Made by a program: the position numbers and the translations under genes. The notes under the pieces are model-generated. The model was given only the letters and a program-made list of their open reading frames with translations. It did not search any database and was not told the origin of the DNA. Positions 42,421 through 52,059 of a stretch of DNA of 64,000 nt are shown here, one piece after another. Source of the stretch: Methylobacterium sp. J-076 (GTDB lineage Bacteria; Pseudomonadota; Alphaproteobacteria; Rhizobiales; Beijerinckiaceae); the NCBI RefSeq assembly GCF_022829405.1, contig NZ_JAKSXW010000038.1, positions 43,459-107,458 of the forward strand, given 5' to 3'. Numbering within the stretch: the stretch's first letter is position 1; each line of letters opens with the position of its first letter.

Positions 42421-44688
42421 ATGTCCGATACCCCTCGTTCCACGTTCCAGGCCCGTGCGGCCCGCTCGCGCATCCTGGAGGGGCAGCCCTATCCCCTCGG
42501 CGCCACCTGGGACGGCCTGGGGGTGAACTTCGCCCTGTTCTCCGCGCACGCCACCAAGGTCGAGCTATGCCTGTTTGACGACCAGGGCGAGCGCGAGATC
42601 GAGCGCATCGAGCTGCCCGAGTACACGGACGAGATCTGGCACGGCTACCTGCCGGACGCCCGGCCGGGCACCATCTACGGCTACCGCGTCCACGGCCCCT
42701 ACGAGCCGAAGGCCGGGCACCGGTTCAACCCGAACAAGCTGCTCATCGACCCCTACGCCAAGGGCCTCGTGGGCTCCATCACCTGGAACCCGGCCCTGTT
42801 CGGCTACCAGATGGAGACGGGCGACGACACGACCTTCGACGAGCGCGATTCGAGCCCCTTCACCCGGCGCTCCCGCGTGATCGACCCCGCCTTCACCTGG
42901 GGCCGCCACCAGAAGCCCAACGTGCCCTGGGACCGGACCATCGTCTACGAAGCCCACGTGAAGGGCCTCACCAAGCTCCACCCCAAGGTGCCCGAGAAGC
43001 TGCGCGGCACCTATGCCGGCCTCGGCACCCCTGAAGTGCTCGACTACATCAAGAGCCTCGGCGTGACCGCGGTGGAGCTGCTGCCGGTGCATTCCTTCGT
43101 GCAGGACGACTACCTGCAGGAGAAGGACCTGGTGAACTACTGGGGCTACAACACCATCTCGTTCTTCACCCCCGCCCGGCGCTACGCCGCGGTGCCGGAC
43201 TTCGCCTTCTCCGAGTTCAAGGAGATGGTCTCGCGCCTGCACGGGGCCGGCCTCGAGGTGATCCTGGACGTGGTCTACAACCACACCTCCGAGGGCAACG
43301 AGAAGGGGCCGACCCTCTCGTTCAAGGGCATCGACAACGCCTCCTACTACCGGCTGCTGCCGAACGAGCCGCGCTACTACATCAACGATACGGGGACCGG
43401 GAACACCTTCAACCTGTCCCACCCCCGGGTGCTGCAGCTCGTCACCGATTCGCTGCGCTACTGGGCGACGGAGATGCAGGTCGATGGCTTCCGCTTCGAC
43501 CTCGCCACGATCCTCGGCCGGGAGCCCTACGGCTTCGACGAGGGCGGCGGCTTCCTCGACACCTGCCGGCAGGACCCGGTGCTCAACTCGGTCAAGCTCA
43601 TCGCCGAGCCGTGGGATTGCGGGCCCGGCGGCTATCAGGTCGGTGGCTTCCCGCCGGGCTGGGCCGAGTGGAACGACCGGTTCCGGGACGACGTGCGCGG
43701 CTACTGGAAGGGCGACGGCGGCCTGCTGCCGGACATGGCCTCCCGGATCACCGGATCGGCGGACAAGTTCAACAAGCGCGGGCGCAAGCCCTGGGCGAGC
43801 GTGAACTTCCTCACCGCCCATGACGGCTTCACCCTGCACGACACGGTCGCCTACAACGACAAGCACAATGAGGCCAACGGCGAAGGCAACCGCGACGGGC
43901 ACTCGCACAACCTGTCCTACAATTACGGGGTCGAGGGGCCGACGGACGATCCGGGCATCCGGGCGGTGCGCCTGCGCCAGATGCGCAACATGCTGGCGAC
44001 CCTGTTCCTGTCGCGCGGCACGCCGATGCTGCTGGCCGGCGACGAGTTCGCCCGCACGCAGAACGGCAACAACAACGCCTATTGCCAGGACAACGAGATC
44101 TCCTGGCTCGACTGGGACGCCATCGCCGAGGAGGAGCGGGACCTCGCGGAGTTCACCCAGCGCCTGATCATCCTGCGCAACGCCCTGCCGATCCTCAATC
44201 GCGGCCGGTTCCTGACCGGGGGCTACGACGAGGAGTTCGGCGTGCAGGACGTCACGTGGCTGCGCCCGGACGGGGGCGAGATGGCCCCGGAGAACTGGAA
44301 CGACGGCGGTGCCCGGGCCTTCGCCGTGCGCCTCGACGGCCGCGCCCAGGCCACCGGCCTGCACCGCAGGGGCGGCGACGCGACCCTGCTGCTGCTGTTC
44401 AACGCCTACCACGACCTCGTGAGCTTCACCCTGCCGGAGACGGTGGGCGGCGAGGCCTGGACGCGCCTCCTCGACACCAACCTGCCCGACAGCCAGGACG
44501 CGGAGAGCTTCGGCTTCCGCCAGCCCTACGAGGTGACGGGCCGCTCGCTGCTGATGTTCGTCCTCAAGCCCGAGGACACGCCGGGGGATGCGGCCACGGA
44601 GATGGAGCGGTCCTACCAGCACGTCATGCAGGCCTTCGAGCGCGCCAATGTCGAGCGCGTCCACTTCCACCTCGACGACGGGGAGTGA
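42421..44688 (+). CDS. glgX: Glycogen debranching enzyme
   Basis: GlgX hydrolyses alpha-1,6 branches of phosphorylase-limit glycogen. The 755-residue GH13 protein has the N-terminal CBM48-like domain ([20 protein letters not shown]) and a barrel with D360 (DGFRFDLAT), E396 (IAEPWDCG) and D468 ([12 protein letters not shown]) as the catalytic triad. Other GlgX marks are [36 protein letters not shown] and the C-terminal [11 protein letters not shown] 42421 is preceded by GGAG. It stands alone 26 kb from the other glucan genes, downstream of a pdxY-phzF-nudix run; a 9-bp stem-loop follows the stop. Confidence 0.95.
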   Translation: MSDTPRSTFQARAARSRILEGQPYPLGATWDGLGVNFALFSAHATKVELCLFDDQGEREIERIELPEYTDEIWHGYLPDARPGTIYGYRVHGPYEPKAGHRFNPNKLLIDPYAKGLVGSITWNPALFGYQMETGDDTTFDERDSSPFTRRSRVIDPAFTWGRHQKPNVPWDRTIVYEAHVKGLTKLHPKVPEKLRGTYAGLGTPEVLDYIKSLGVTAVELLPVHSFVQDDYLQEKDLVNYWGYNTISFFTPARRYAAVPDFAFSEFKEMVSRLHGAGLEVILDVVYNHTSEGNEKGPTLSFKGIDNASYYRLLPNEPRYYINDTGTGNTFNLSHPRVLQLVTDSLRYWATEMQVDGFRFDLATILGREPYGFDEGGGFLDTCRQDPVLNSVKLIAEPWDCGPGGYQVGGFPPGWAEWNDRFRDDVRGYWKGDGGLLPDMASRITGSADKFNKRGRKPWASVNFLTAHDGFTLHDTVAYNDKHNEANGEGNRDGHSHNLSYNYGVEGPTDDPGIRAVRLRQMRNMLATLFLSRGTPMLLAGDEFARTQNGNNNAYCQDNEISWLDWDAIAEEERDLAEFTQRLIILRNALPILNRGRFLTGGYDEEFGVQDVTWLRPDGGEMAPENWNDGGARAFAVRLDGRAQATGLHRRGGDATLLLLFNAYHDLVSFTLPETVGGEAWTRLLDTNLPDSQDAESFGFRQPYEVTGRSLLMFVLKPEDTPGDAATEMERSYQHVMQAFERANVERVHFHLDDGE

Positions 44689-44718
44689 CGGCACCCCGCG
44701 GACGCGGGAGGGACGGCG

Positions 44719-44744
44719 GGCGGGAGGCGCATTTTCCTCCCGCC
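44719..44744 (+). terminator. Stem-loop after glgX
   Basis: GGCGGGAGG and CCTCCCGCC form a perfect 9-bp stem with an 8-base loop containing TTTT, 30 bases after the glgX stop. There is no T-tract after the stem. It separates glgX from the tRNA gene. Confidence 0.5.
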
Positions 44745-44841
44745 GGTGCCTTGCGCGAGGCCCCCTGCGCAGGATACAGCACGCCCTCCGCGCGGCCCGC
44801 CCCGCGCCCGGCCCCGCGCCGGGCGCCACGAGCCCCGGACC

Positions 44842-44931
44842 GGAGGGGTGGCCGAGTGGTTGAAGGCGCACGCCTGGAAAGTGTGTATACGGGAAACCGT
44901 ATCGCGGGTTCGAATCCCGCTCCCTCCGCCA
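44842..44931 (+). tRNA. tRNA-Ser (anticodon GGA)
   Basis: A 90-base serine tRNA with 7-bp acceptor stem (GGAGGGG paired to TCCCTCC), D-loop sequence GGCCGAGTGGTTGAAGGC, anticodon GGA at 44876-44878 in loop CTGGAAA, the long variable arm typical of tRNA-Ser, T-loop GGTTCGAATCC, discriminator G and encoded CCA at 44929-44931. It reads UCC and UCU. A candidate promoter is TTGCGC at 44751-44756 with ATACAG 17 bases later. Confidence 0.96.
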
Positions 44932-45088
44932 GTCGCCATCATTGAGCGACCGACCCAAATCAGTTTACTCAAGAATTCGCGAACGCACGACCGGCAACCG
45001 CGCCCACCCGTGATCGGCCCGGAGGGCACGGTGACGGACGGGCATGCGGCGCAGGGTCGAGGCGCGATCCGATCGGCAGGAGCGAGTC

Positions 45089-45466
45089 ATGGCCGCCACG
45101 CTCGCAGACCACGTGGCTCGGGCCGCGATGGCCGCCCGCCGGCACTGCGCGCGGTTTCCGGGGGCGATCGCGAAGGATGCCCTGCCCTGGGCGGTGATCG
45201 AGGCCTTCGACGCCGACGTGCGCGGCCATGTCGAGCGCGATCCCCGCATCGAGGACGAGCGCGACCGGGTCCTGATCGCGGCCGTCAAGCTGGCCGAAAC
45301 CCCATCGGATGAGGACGATGAGGTGGCGACCGCCCGCGGCCACCTCGTGGATGCGATCGACTACCTGGAACAGGCCGTGCTGCGGTTCGGCGTGATCAAC
45401 CGGCAGGGGGCGAAACTCAGGCTCGGATGGGCCGGCCAACGGGTTGGCCAATCGAGCGAAGGTTAG
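45089..45466 (+). CDS. Hypothetical protein
   Basis: The 125-residue product has no signal peptide or membrane segment and I do not recognise a family. It is acidic to neutral with likely helices; the middle EAFDADVRGHVERDPRIEDERD is charge-rich, and a C-terminal part (HLVDAIDYLEQAVLRF) should be helical. Start ATG 45089 has AGGAG six bases upstream, which supports translation, and codon usage is coding-like. It follows the tRNA gene by 157 bases. A short hairpin at 45496-45511 lies after the stop. Confidence 0.6.
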   Translation: MAATLADHVARAAMAARRHCARFPGAIAKDALPWAVIEAFDADVRGHVERDPRIEDERDRVLIAAVKLAETPSDEDDEVATARGHLVDAIDYLEQAVLRFGVINRQGAKLRLGWAGQRVGQSSEG

Positions 45467-45495
45467 CGGACCGGCAATCGCGCATTCCACCGCGA

Positions 45496-45511
45496 CCTCA
45501 CGTCGGTGAGG
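45496..45511 (+). other. Small stem-loop after the hypothetical gene
   Basis: CCTCAC and GTGAGG pair in a perfect 6-bp stem with a 4-base loop, 30 bases after the stop at 45466. It has no T-tract and is only a weak terminator candidate. Confidence 0.3.
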
Positions 45512-45588
45512 CCGATGATGGCAGACAGTTGAAGGCCGTCATCATTCCTGAGCATTGATAGCGCCGTTCAGCTGTGGGAAGGCGACCT

Positions 45589-45789
45589 ATGTCCACGACG
45601 CCCACCCGCTCCATCGCCCTGACGAGGAAGCAGGACGCCGCCATCCGGGCCGCGGTCGCCTCCGGGCGCGGCACCGGCGCCCGCGAAGTCGTGCGCGCGG
45701 CATGGCGCCGCCGGATCGGCCGTCAGGGCGCGATGCCCGGCGCTCGACCTGCGGGAGAGCGGCGCGACATCGACCGCGGCTCAGTCTGA
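45589..45789 (+). CDS. Orphan ParD-like ribbon-helix-helix antitoxin
   Basis: The 66-residue product resembles the N-terminal DNA-binding part of ParD antitoxins: beta-strand RSIALTRKQDAAIRAAVASG, followed by the second helix AREVVRAAWRRRIG. In ParD proteins a longer acidic C-terminal tail binds ParE, but here the tail is short and basic and no parE gene follows; the next gene is a sensor kinase starting six bases later. It is either a remnant or a stand-alone repressor. ATG 45589 is preceded by GAAGG; the frame opens upstream at 45574. Confidence 0.55.
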   Translation: MSTTPTRSIALTRKQDAAIRAAVASGRGTGAREVVRAAWRRRIGRQGAMPGARPAGERRDIDRGSV

Positions 45790-45795
45790 CGCGCC

Positions 45796-48700
45796 ATGTC
45801 CGCCTCCGATGACGCCGTTCGCGATCCGGTCCGGCTCGCCGCGCTCGCCGCCTACGACATCCTCGACACCCAGCCCGAGGAGGGTTTCGACGACATCGTG
45901 CAGCTGGCCACCCACCTGTGCCAGACCCCCGTGGCGCTGGTCAGCCTCGTGGCGGCCGACCGGCAGTGGTTCAAGGCCCGGGCTGGATTTCCCTTCTGCG
46001 AGACGGAGCTCGACAGCTCGGTCTGCGCCCACGTCCTGAACGAGCCAGACCTGCTCGTCATCCCGGATCTCGCCGCCGACCCCCGCACCGGGGCGAACCC
46101 GCTCGTCACCGGCGAGCCCTTCATCCGCTTCTACGCGGGGGCGCCCCTGCGCACGACCGAGGGGCAGGTCATCGGCAGCCTGTGCGTCATCGATACCGCG
46201 CCGCGGCCGGACGGCCTGACGCCGGCCCAGGCCGGCGACCTGAAGGCGCTGGCGCGCCAGGTGATGAGCCAACTCGACCTCCGGCGCTCGGTGGCCACCC
46301 GCGATGCGCTGCTGGCCGACCAGGCCGCGATCCACCAGGCCCGCGAGGTCCTTCACCGCACCCAGGCGGCCATCTCGGAGGCCGGGGGCGATCTCGACAC
46401 GATCCTGGATATCCTCATCGTCGGCGCCATGCAGGCCGTGCCCGAGGCCGATGGCGGGACCGTCGAGCTGGCCGACGGCAAGGACCTCGAATACCGGGCC
46501 GTCGCCGGCACCCTGAAAGCCTTCCGGGGCCGGCGGGTGCCGCTGGAGGGGAGCCTGTCCGGGGCGTGTTTCAAGGCCCGCAAACCCTGCCTCGTGCCCG
46601 ACGTCCGGGTCGACGTGCGCGTCGATCAGCTCCTGGCCGAGCGGATGCGGTTGCGCGCGTGCATCACCGTCCCGGTCTTCCGGGGGCGCACGAGCATCGG
46701 TGTCCTGAAGATCCAGTCGAGCAGGCCGGACGTGTTCACGGACCGGCACCTGCAGGTCGTGCGGTTGTTCGCCGGGGCCGCCTCGGCGGGGTTGGTCGAG
46801 GCCCGGGAGGTCGCCGCCCAGCGTGCCGCGCAGGCCACCGAGAGCCGCTACCGGGCGGTCTTCGAGAGCGCCATCGACTACGCCATCATCGTGATGGACC
46901 TCGACGGGACCGTGACGAACTGGAGCGGCGGGGCGGTCCGCATCCTGGGCTGGACGGCCGAGGAGATCAGGGGGCAATCCGGCGAAGCGATCTTCACAGC
47001 CGAGGACCGCGCCGCCGGCATCCCGGGCGAGGAGATGCGGCGCACCCTCACGGACGGGCGCGCGGTCGACGAGCGCTGGCACCTGCGCAAGCGCGGGACG
47101 CCGTTCTGGGCCAGCGGCGAGATGTCGGCCCTGCGGGACGAGGCCGGCACCGCCACCGGCTTCGTCAAGATCCTGCGCGACAGGACCGACGAGCACTTGG
47201 CCCGCAACGCCCTCGCGGACGCGGAAGCGCGCCTGCGCCAGGCCCAGGCGGCGGGCGGCGTCGGCCTCTTCACCATCGACCTGGCGGACAACGTCCTCAC
47301 GCCGACCCCGGAATTCTGCCGGCTCTACGGATTGCCCGAACGGGCGGGGTACCCATCGACGGCGTTCGAGGCGCTCATCATCCCGGAGGACGCGCACCTC
47401 GTCTCCACGGCCCGGACGCGCCGGCAGGGCGCGCCGCCCCGGGACGTGGAGTACCGCATCCGCCGCCCCGACACCGGTGAGATCCGCTGGATCGCCCGCA
47501 AGGGGGAGATCGAGTTCGACCCGTCCGGCCGGCCGGTCCGGTTCGCGGGCGTGGCGCGCGACATCACAGAGCAGCAGACCGCCCGCGAGGCCCTCGCCCG
47601 CAGCGAGGGGCGCTACCGCACGCTGTTCGACAGGATCGACGAGGGCTTCTGCGTCATCCGCTTCATCGACGGGCCCCACGGCCCCTTGAGCAACTACGTG
47701 CACATCGAGGCCAACCCCGCGTTCGAGCACCACCTCGGCATCCCGCACGTGGAGGGGCAGACGCTGCGCGACATCGCCTCGGACTTCGAAGCCGAGGACT
47801 GGCTCAAGCGCTACGGGGACGTCCTCCGCACCGGCCAGCCCGTGCGGTTCGACCGGATGTTCGCCCTGACCGGCCGGCACCTGGAGGTCGCCGCCCACCG
47901 GATCGAGCCGGCCGCTCGGTGCGAGGTGGCGGTCCTCTTCACCGACATCACCGCCCGCAAGAGGGCGGAGGCGGAACTGCGCGCCAGCGAGGCCCTGGCC
48001 CGGGAGAACGTCCAGCGCGTCCAGCTCGCGCTCGCGGCGGGCGCGATCATCGGCACGTGGTTCTGGGACCTGCCGAGGGACCGCTTCACGGTGGACGAGG
48101 CCTTCGCCCGCGCCTTCGGCCTCGACCCGGCCCACGGCCGGGAGGGCATCCCGCTCGCCAAGATCGTCGAGACCGTCCACCCCGACGACCAGGCGGGACT
48201 GGCCGAGGCGATCAACGATGCGATCACCCGCGGCGGCGCCTATGCCCACCAGTACCGCGTCCGCCGCGCCGATGGCCTGTACTACTGGCTGGAGGCGAAC
48301 GGCCGGGTCGACCATGCCCCGGACGGCACGCCCCTGAGCTTTCCGGGCGTCCTCATCGACGTGGATGGGCGGCGCGCGGTGGAGGCCGAACGCGACCGGG
48401 TCTCCGCCGAACTCCGGGCCCTCAACGAGACGCTGGAGCAGCGCGTCGCCGACCGGACGACCGAGTTGCTGGTCGCCGAGGAGCAGCTCCGTCAGGCCCA
48501 GAAGATGGAGGCGGTGGGCCAGCTCACGGGGGGGCTGGCGCACGATTTCAACAACCTGCTCGCGGGCATCTCGGGCTCCCTCGAACTCATGCAGACGCGC
48601 ATGGGCCAGGGACGCTTCGGCGATCTCGACCGCTACATGACCGTCGCCCAGGGTGCGACCAAGCGGGCGGCGGCCCTGACGCACCGCCTGCTCGCCTTCT

Positions 48701-49635
48701 CCCGCCGCCAGACCCTCGACCCGAAGCCCACCGACGTGAACCGTCTCGTGGCCGGGATGGAGGAGCTGGTCCGCCGGACCATCGGCCCCCAGGTCGCCCT
48801 GGAAGTGGTCGGCGCGGCGGGATTGTGGGCGACCCTGATCGACCCGGGCCAGCTCGAAAACGCCCTCCTGAACCTGTGCATCAACGCCCGGGATGCGATG
48901 CCGGACGGGGGGCGCATCACCATCGAGACGGCCAACAAATGGCTGGATCGACCGGCCGCCACCACGCACGAGATTCCGGAGGGGCAGTACCTCTCGCTGT
49001 GCGTGACCGACACCGGCACCGGCATGCCGCCGGAGGTGATCGCGCGGGTGTTCGAGCCGTTCTTCACCACCAAACCCATCGGCGAGGGCACCGGGCTCGG
49101 CCTGTCGATGATCTACGGCTTCGCCCGGCAGTCGGGCGGCCAGGTGCGGATCTACTCCGAGGTCGGCCAGGGCACGACCGTGTGCCTGTACCTGCCCCGC
49201 TACTACGGGGAGGCCAACGAGGACGACGACATCACCCGGCTGTCCGAGGTGGCGCGCGCCGGACAGGGCGAGACCGTGCTCATCGTCGATGACGAGCCGT
49301 CGGTCCGCATGCTGGTGACCGAGGTCCTGGAGGATCTCGGCTACACCGCCATCGAGGCGGCCGACAGCGTCGCGGGGCTGAAGGTCCTGCAATCGGACGT
49401 GCGGATCGACCTGCTCGTCACCGATGTCGGCCTTCCCGGCGGCATGAACGGGCGGCAGATGGCGGATGCGGGGCGGGAGCGGCGCCCGGCACTCAAGGTC
49501 CTGTTCATCACCGGCTACGCCGAGAACGCGTTCCTCGGCAGCGGGCACCTGCAACCCGGCATGCAGGTGCTGAGCAAGCCGTTCGCGATGGAAGCGCTCG
49601 CCTCGCGGATCAAAGACCTCATCCACTCGCCGTGA
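45796..49635 (+). CDS. Multi-sensor hybrid histidine kinase/response regulator (GAF2-PAS4-HK-REC)
   Basis: The 1279-residue cytoplasmic protein has no membrane segment. In order it has a GAF domain (~14-160, with [22 protein letters not shown]), a second GAF (~190-335), four PAS domains (~350-470, 472-590, 600-715, 732-860), a coiled-coil linker [17 protein letters not shown], a dimerisation domain with H916 in [13 protein letters not shown], an ATPase domain ([41 protein letters not shown]) and a receiver with D1210 in [11 protein letters not shown]. It is of the CckA/NtrB-like type whose REC can accept or return phosphate. No cognate regulator gene is adjacent. The signal is unknown; GAF and PAS could bind haem, flavin or other cofactors. 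Confidence 0.92.
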   Translation: MSASDDAVRDPVRLAALAAYDILDTQPEEGFDDIVQLATHLCQTPVALVSLVAADRQWFKARAGFPFCETELDSSVCAHVLNEPDLLVIPDLAADPRTGANPLVTGEPFIRFYAGAPLRTTEGQVIGSLCVIDTAPRPDGLTPAQAGDLKALARQVMSQLDLRRSVATRDALLADQAAIHQAREVLHRTQAAISEAGGDLDTILDILIVGAMQAVPEADGGTVELADGKDLEYRAVAGTLKAFRGRRVPLEGSLSGACFKARKPCLVPDVRVDVRVDQLLAERMRLRACITVPVFRGRTSIGVLKIQSSRPDVFTDRHLQVVRLFAGAASAGLVEAREVAAQRAAQATESRYRAVFESAIDYAIIVMDLDGTVTNWSGGAVRILGWTAEEIRGQSGEAIFTAEDRAAGIPGEEMRRTLTDGRAVDERWHLRKRGTPFWASGEMSALRDEAGTATGFVKILRDRTDEHLARNALADAEARLRQAQAAGGVGLFTIDLADNVLTPTPEFCRLYGLPERAGYPSTAFEALIIPEDAHLVSTARTRRQGAPPRDVEYRIRRPDTGEIRWIARKGEIEFDPSGRPVRFAGVARDITEQQTAREALARSEGRYRTLFDRIDEGFCVIRFIDGPHGPLSNYVHIEANPAFEHHLGIPHVEGQTLRDIASDFEAEDWLKRYGDVLRTGQPVRFDRMFALTGRHLEVAAHRIEPAARCEVAVLFTDITARKRAEAELRASEALARENVQRVQLALAAGAIIGTWFWDLPRDRFTVDEAFARAFGLDPAHGREGIPLAKIVETVHPDDQAGLAEAINDAITRGGAYAHQYRVRRADGLYYWLEANGRVDHAPDGTPLSFPGVLIDVDGRRAVEAERDRVSAELRALNETLEQRVADRTTELLVAEEQLRQAQKMEAVGQLTGGLAHDFNNLLAGISGSLELMQTRMGQGRFGDLDRYMTVAQGATKRAAALTHRLLAFSRRQTLDPKPTDVNRLVAGMEELVRRTIGPQVALEVVGAAGLWATLIDPGQLENALLNLCINARDAMPDGGRITIETANKWLDRPAATTHEIPEGQYLSLCVTDTGTGMPPEVIARVFEPFFTTKPIGEGTGLGLSMIYGFARQSGGQVRIYSEVGQGTTVCLYLPRYYGEANEDDDITRLSEVARAGQGETVLIVDDEPSVRMLVTEVLEDLGYTAIEAADSVAGLKVLQSDVRIDLLVTDVGLPGGMNGRQMADAGRERRPALKVLFITGYAENAFLGSGHLQPGMQVLSKPFAMEALASRIKDLIHSP

Positions 49636-49721
49636 GCCCGCGGAGGGCCGGAGGCGGAACGCCCTCCGGGACGAGGTCCGCTCCCCGCATCGGGGGGGAC
49701 GCCGTTCGGGCCTCGGCGCCG

Positions 49722-50729
49722 TCAGAACACCGCGTGGTCGCCGCGCTCGGCGACCGCCTCGCCACGGATGACCCGCGCATAATAGTCGAACAGCGTCTCC
49801 GACCCGGTCGAAGGGGTGGCGTGCGCGTCGTATCGCCCGGTGGCGGGGTCCAGCACCAGCATGGACTCGGTCGCGTAGTAGCGCCCGATCCGCGCGAGTT
49901 CCGCCTTGCCGGCCAGGGACGGCACCCATCGTCCCATCGTCGCCAGGACGATGACGACCGCATCCAGCAGCGCCACCGGCACCTGCGTGAAGCGCGGCTC
50001 GCGCCCCAGCAGGGCGAACAGCCGCTCGCCCTGCGCCCGCGGCGTGATCGCTTCGCCCGGTCCGCCGATCGGCAGCACGCGGTTGCGCCGGCCCTCGTCG
50101 TCGAGGCATTCGGCGAGATAGCGGCCGAGGTCGTCGTCCCCGATCGGCTTGCAGGCCGTCAGGGTTCCGTCGCCGAACACCAGGAACGGCTTGCCGCGCC
50201 TCAGGCGGTCGATCTGCCCCGAGAGCGATTTGAAGAAGGCCGTGGGCCGAACGATCGTGTAGTCGAGCCCCGAGTCGATCAGCACCTTCTCGAAGGCGAG
50301 CTTGGCGTGCTGAAAGGCGAGGACCGGCTTCTGGACGCAGATCGCCGACAGCAGCACGGCATGCGTGATACCGGCCGCCCGGCCCGCGTGGAGGGCGTTC
50401 ACCTGCGCGCCGTAATCGATCGCCCAGGCGTCGTCGGGCAATCCGGTGCGCGAGGCGAGGCACGATACCAGCACGTCGAACGCTTCGCCGCGGACGCCGT
50501 CGCGCGCCAGCGACGCCGGGTCGGTGAGATCGACGATCCGTTCGATGGCGCTCGCGGGACCCTCGGGCCCGTCGCCCGCACCGGCGGTGTCGGCCGGGCG
50601 CCTGACGAGGCAGACGACCCGGTGCCCACGTGACACCAGCGCCCGCACGGTCGCCCGGCCGATCGTGCCCGTCGCCCCCACCACGAGGACGCGGCGGGGT
50701 GTCACGCCCTGCGGTCGATCCATGGTCAT
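49722..50729 (-). CDS. bciA: Divinyl (proto)chlorophyllide 8-vinyl reductase
   Basis: BciA reduces the C8 vinyl group of chlorophyllide precursors with NADPH during bacteriochlorophyll synthesis. The 335-residue Rossmann protein has RVLVVGATGTIGRATVRAL at its start and the BciA-type central blocks DYGAQVNALHAGRAAGITHA, VLLSAICVQKPVLAFQHAKL, IVRPTAFFKSLSGQ, FGDGTLTACKPI and the C-terminal YYATESMLVLDP...SETLFDYYARV. ATG 50729 is used (ATG 50723 is possible). It is isolated from other photosynthesis genes in the window, though an AerR-like regulator lies 4 kb away. It indicates the organism can make bacteriochlorophyll. Confidence 0.9.
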   Translation of the reverse strand: MTMDRPQGVTPRRVLVVGATGTIGRATVRALVSRGHRVVCLVRRPADTAGAGDGPEGPASAIERIVDLTDPASLARDGVRGEAFDVLVSCLASRTGLPDDAWAIDYGAQVNALHAGRAAGITHAVLLSAICVQKPVLAFQHAKLAFEKVLIDSGLDYTIVRPTAFFKSLSGQIDRLRRGKPFLVFGDGTLTACKPIGDDDLGRYLAECLDDEGRRNRVLPIGGPGEAITPRAQGERLFALLGREPRFTQVPVALLDAVVIVLATMGRWVPSLAGKAELARIGRYYATESMLVLDPATGRYDAHATPSTGSETLFDYYARVIRGEAVAERGDHAVF

Positions 50730-50799
50730 GATCGCTTCATCCCCACGCCTCGCCATCCCCGCGCGCCCGCGATGCCGTACCGAACGGCCACGGGCGGCG

Positions 50800-51930
50800 C
50801 TACGGAGAGGGCCGCAGGGTGATCCGCGTCAACTCGGAGGGGCGGCCGAGCCGAAGCGCGAAGCCCGGCCACAGGGCGGTGCCGTTGCTGACGTAGAGCA
50901 CCATGCCCCCGACCCGGTACGCCCCGGAGACGAACCCGGCATTGCCCCGCGCCACCAGCCGGTCCAGGCCGCGGATCATGCCGCCGTGGGTGTGTCCGGA
51001 CAGTTGCAGCATGACCCCCTGCGCCGCCGCCCGCGGGGCGTTCGCCGGCTGGTGATCGAGCAGCACGACCGGTGCACCGGCGGGGATGCCCGCCAGCGCC
51101 GCGGCGAGGTCGGGCCCCGGGTGGCCCGTGGCGGGGGCCGAGCGGTCGGTCACCCCCGCCAGCACGAGCCGCCCGCCAGCGCGCCCGAGGACCGTGTGGG
51201 CGTTGGCCAACACGCGGATCCCCAGCCCGGCGAGGTGGCGCATCCAGGCGTCGTGGTCGAAGAAGTACTCGTGGTTGCCGGGCACGGCCCAGACGCCGTC
51301 TCGCGCCCTCAGGGCGCGCAGGGGCTCGACGTCGGTCCGCCGGGCTTCGAGCGACCCGTCGATGAAATCGCCCGTCACCGCGATCAGGTCGGTGCCCAGC
51401 GCGTTGGCCCGGGCCACCACGGTCTCCGCCCAGGCCGCCGGGAACAGGCGGCTGATGTGCAGGTCGGTGAGATGCAGGATCGTGTAGCCGTCGAAGCCTG
51501 GCGGCAGGTCCGGTATCGCCACCGTGACGTCCTTCAGCGGCGGCACGCGCACGGCCTGCGCCACCGCCACCGCCGCCAGCACCGAGGCTGCGACGGCGGC
51601 CGCCTCGCGCCAGGCCGGGGAGACCGCCCATCCGCCCCCGGGGAGGACCCGGCCCACCAAGGCCGCGGCATCGAGGGCGAGCAGCATCGGGGCCGCCAGC
51701 GCGAGCGCACCGAACGCCCAGTTGAACAGGATCACCACCGGGCGGGGGAATTCCGGGGCGAAGACCGATCCGGACGAGAGGCGGCTCCACAGGTGGTACT
51801 GCGACGCGACGAGGAGGAGGACGGACAGGCCGAGCTTGACCGCGGGGGGCCATGGGCTCGGCCACACCACGCGCGCGATGACGTAGAGGGCGGGCAGGCT
51901 GGGGATCAGGCGGATCATGGGGCGCACCAT
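50800..51930 (-). CDS. Membrane-anchored metallophosphoesterase
   Basis: The 376-residue protein has N-terminal hydrophobic segments (about four to five within residues 1-130) followed by a calcineurin-like phosphoesterase domain from ~150. The metal-binding residues are seen in HLTDLHISR, VTGDFIDG, GNHEYFFD, LDHQP and SGHTHGGM. Such proteins, similar to YkuE/YaeI-type enzymes, cleave phosphodiester or pyrophosphate bonds, often of cell-envelope lipids. ATG 51930 is used; ATG 51918 is also in frame. It is upstream of bciA in the same direction with 70 bases between them. Confidence 0.85.
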   Translation of the reverse strand: MVRPMIRLIPSLPALYVIARVVWPSPWPPAVKLGLSVLLLVASQYHLWSRLSSGSVFAPEFPRPVVILFNWAFGALALAAPMLLALDAAALVGRVLPGGGWAVSPAWREAAAVAASVLAAVAVAQAVRVPPLKDVTVAIPDLPPGFDGYTILHLTDLHISRLFPAAWAETVVARANALGTDLIAVTGDFIDGSLEARRTDVEPLRALRARDGVWAVPGNHEYFFDHDAWMRHLAGLGIRVLANAHTVLGRAGGRLVLAGVTDRSAPATGHPGPDLAAALAGIPAGAPVVLLDHQPANAPRAAAQGVMLQLSGHTHGGMIRGLDRLVARGNAGFVSGAYRVGGMVLYVSNGTALWPGFALRLGRPSELTRITLRPSP

Positions 51931-52059
51931 GGCGAGCGCCGCCCTCGACGCAAGCCGTGCGGGGCGTCGATTCAGGTGCGGCGGCCTGCCCCACCGGGAG
52001 GGCCCGTCCTCGTTTCGCCCGACGCCGTCCGTGCGTTCGGCGCCGGGCGAAGGCCGCGG

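Noticed and set aside
45781..50463. 1560-codon open frame opposite the sensor kinase and part of bciA
   Set aside because: It spans two real genes on both strands and contains no domain; the kinase motifs on the plus strand are complete.
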